Position numbers and translations under genes: made by a program. 7,807 nt of DNA, from contig WRHV01000026.1 in assembly GCA_009783065.1 (NCBI GenBank), positions 1 through 7,807 of the forward strand, in the 5' to 3' direction. The notes beneath the pieces are model-generated. The model did no database searches, was not told where the DNA came from, and saw only the letters and a program-made list of their open reading frames with translations. Within the stretch, counting starts at the first letter, position 1; every line of letters starts with the position of its first letter. Positions 7,201 through 7,807 of the stretch are shown here, one piece after another. This DNA comes from Betaproteobacteria bacterium (GTDB lineage: Bacteria; Pseudomonadota; Gammaproteobacteria; Burkholderiales; Burkholderiaceae).

Positions 7201-7269
7201 CGTCTTTTTATTGATCGTCCTTTAGCCGTTTTCTTTTGTTTCTATAGCCGACTGTTGTAATTTTTATTT

Positions 7270-7297
7270 TTCATTAATTGCGTTTTCCGCAGATGAA
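7270..7297 (+). other. Imperfect hairpin before the GT4 gene
   Basis: TTCAT (7270-7274) pairs with ATGAA (7293-7297), and TTGCG (7278-7282) with CGCAG (7288-7292, one T-G wobble), around the loop TTTTC, with a three-base bulge TAA on the left arm. No T run follows, so it is not a standard terminator. It lies in the non-coding stretch between the permease and the next glycosyltransferase. Elsewhere in that stretch I see only pyrimidine-rich DNA, two TAGCCG copies (7223-7228, 7245-7250) and no convincing promoter. Confidence 0.25.
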
Positions 7298-7332
7298 TAG
7301 TGCCACATAAAATGCGTCAAACAGAGCAGATC

Positions 7333-7807
7333 ATGAATCATCTTCCTGAATCTTTGGCTTTTATTGCTGGCGATGCCTTTTCTCTCATTAATTTTCGGGG
7401 TAGGCTGATATCAGACCTTGTAACGCTTGGAGTAAAAGTTTACGCTATTGCCCCCAATTTTTCCGATCAATTGAAACAGGAAATACTGGAGTTGGGTGCT
7501 TTGCCTCTTGACTGTTCACTGGATCGGGCAGGAATGAACCCGTTCCGGGATTTGTCCGATTGCATCGGGCTTGCCGGAATATTAAAAGCACTAAAGCCTC
7601 AGGCCACTTTCTGTTACGCCATTAAACCCATTATTTATGGAACTATCGCGGCCCTGCTTGCCCGCGTTCCCTTTCGTTTTGCGATGGTAGAAGGCTTGGG
7701 GTTTCTGTTTATGGATGATGAGGCCGCGCAGTCTCCCAAAAGAAGATTTTTGCGGACTATTGCCAAATGGCTTTATGGCTTTACCCTCAAACGAAATCAC
7801 AAGGTCA
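7333..7807 (+). CDS. Family 4 glycosyltransferase, N-terminal part
   Basis: An open frame runs from an in-frame TGA at 7294 to the window end without a stop, giving about 158 residues from the ATG at 7333. Its first strand, loop and helix (SLAFIAGDAFSLINFRGRLI) and AYAIKP-like stretch (CYAIKPIIYGTIAALLARVP, then MVEGLGFLF) match the N-terminal Rossmann half of GT4 enzymes such as PglA-type and capsular transferases. These add a sugar from a nucleotide donor to a lipid-linked glycan at the cytoplasmic membrane. The C-terminal donor-binding domain is outside the window. The start is uncertain: GTG 7300, ATG 7312 and ATG 7333 share the frame. I prefer 7333, which has a weak AGAG 6 bases upstream and gives the most family-like N-terminus. 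With the genes at 1-1787 it places the cys cluster inside a polysaccharide region. Confidence 0.9.
   Translation, partial: MNHLPESLAFIAGDAFSLINFRGRLISDLVTLGVKVYAIAPNFSDQLKQEILELGALPLDCSLDRAGMNPFRDLSDCIGLAGILKALKPQATFCYAIKPIIYGTIAALLARVPFRFAMVEGLGFLFMDDEAAQSPKRRFLRTIAKWLYGFTLKRNHKV

Noticed and set aside
7199..7219. GACG/CGTC inverted repeat at the permease end as a terminator
   Set aside because: It has only four pairs around a 13-base loop and no T run follows the second arm.
7223..7250. Two direct TAGCCG copies 22 bases apart (start to start) before the GT4 gene
   Set aside because: Six-base repeats at this spacing can easily arise by chance, and there is no associated promoter strong enough to argue for an operator.
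7591..7800. Antisense frame of 69 codons near the window end
   Set aside because: It lies opposite the glycosyltransferase 4 frame, which has a family-typical N-terminal domain.

Overview
The window reads as a stretch of a Gram-negative, probably proteobacterial, chromosome. This rests on a periplasmic binding protein with a classical signal peptide, an SsuABC-type ABC importer, a CysD plus fused CysNC pair, and surface-polysaccharide type glycosyltransferases. I cannot name a genus. All seven protein genes lie on the + strand. I saw no RNA gene, CRISPR array, transposase or integrase.

Region 1 (1-1787) looks like the end of a surface-polysaccharide (O-antigen, capsule or exopolysaccharide) block. 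It holds the 3' part of a beta-propeller protein resembling glycosyl hydrolase families 43/32. After a very AT-rich 44-base gap comes a family 2 glycosyltransferase whose C-terminus is a run of heptads ending in a Ser-Arg-Ser-Trp motif. Base composition is low in GC here: lines I counted by hand gave about 22-42% in the first gene and 35-47% in the second.

Region 2 (1788-7200) is a compact five-gene cluster, probably one operon: cysD, cysNC, then binding protein, ATPase and permease of an NrtA/SsuA/TauA-type importer. Three of the four junctions overlap by 1 or 4 bases and the fourth has a 33-base gap. Two overlapping sigma70-like promoter candidates sit just before cysD, behind a weak terminator-like hairpin. 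The encoded chemistry is sulfate + ATP to adenosine phosphosulfate (APS; CysD with the CysN part), then APS to PAPS (the CysC part). The importer presumably brings in a sulfur compound. GC is higher here, with one hand-counted line at 43% and another at 55%.

Region 3 (7201-7807) is a non-coding gap without a convincing terminator, followed by the first part of a family 4 glycosyltransferase that runs off the end. The sulfate-activation/transport unit is therefore flanked on both sides by polysaccharide genes. Two readings fit. The unit may supply PAPS for sulfating a surface glycan, as NodP/NodQ (CysD/CysNC homologues) do for rhizobial Nod factors. Or it may be a normal assimilatory sulfur operon that happens to sit beside a polysaccharide locus. 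No sulfotransferase, PAPS reductase, sulfite reductase or sulfonate monooxygenase is visible in the window to decide between them.
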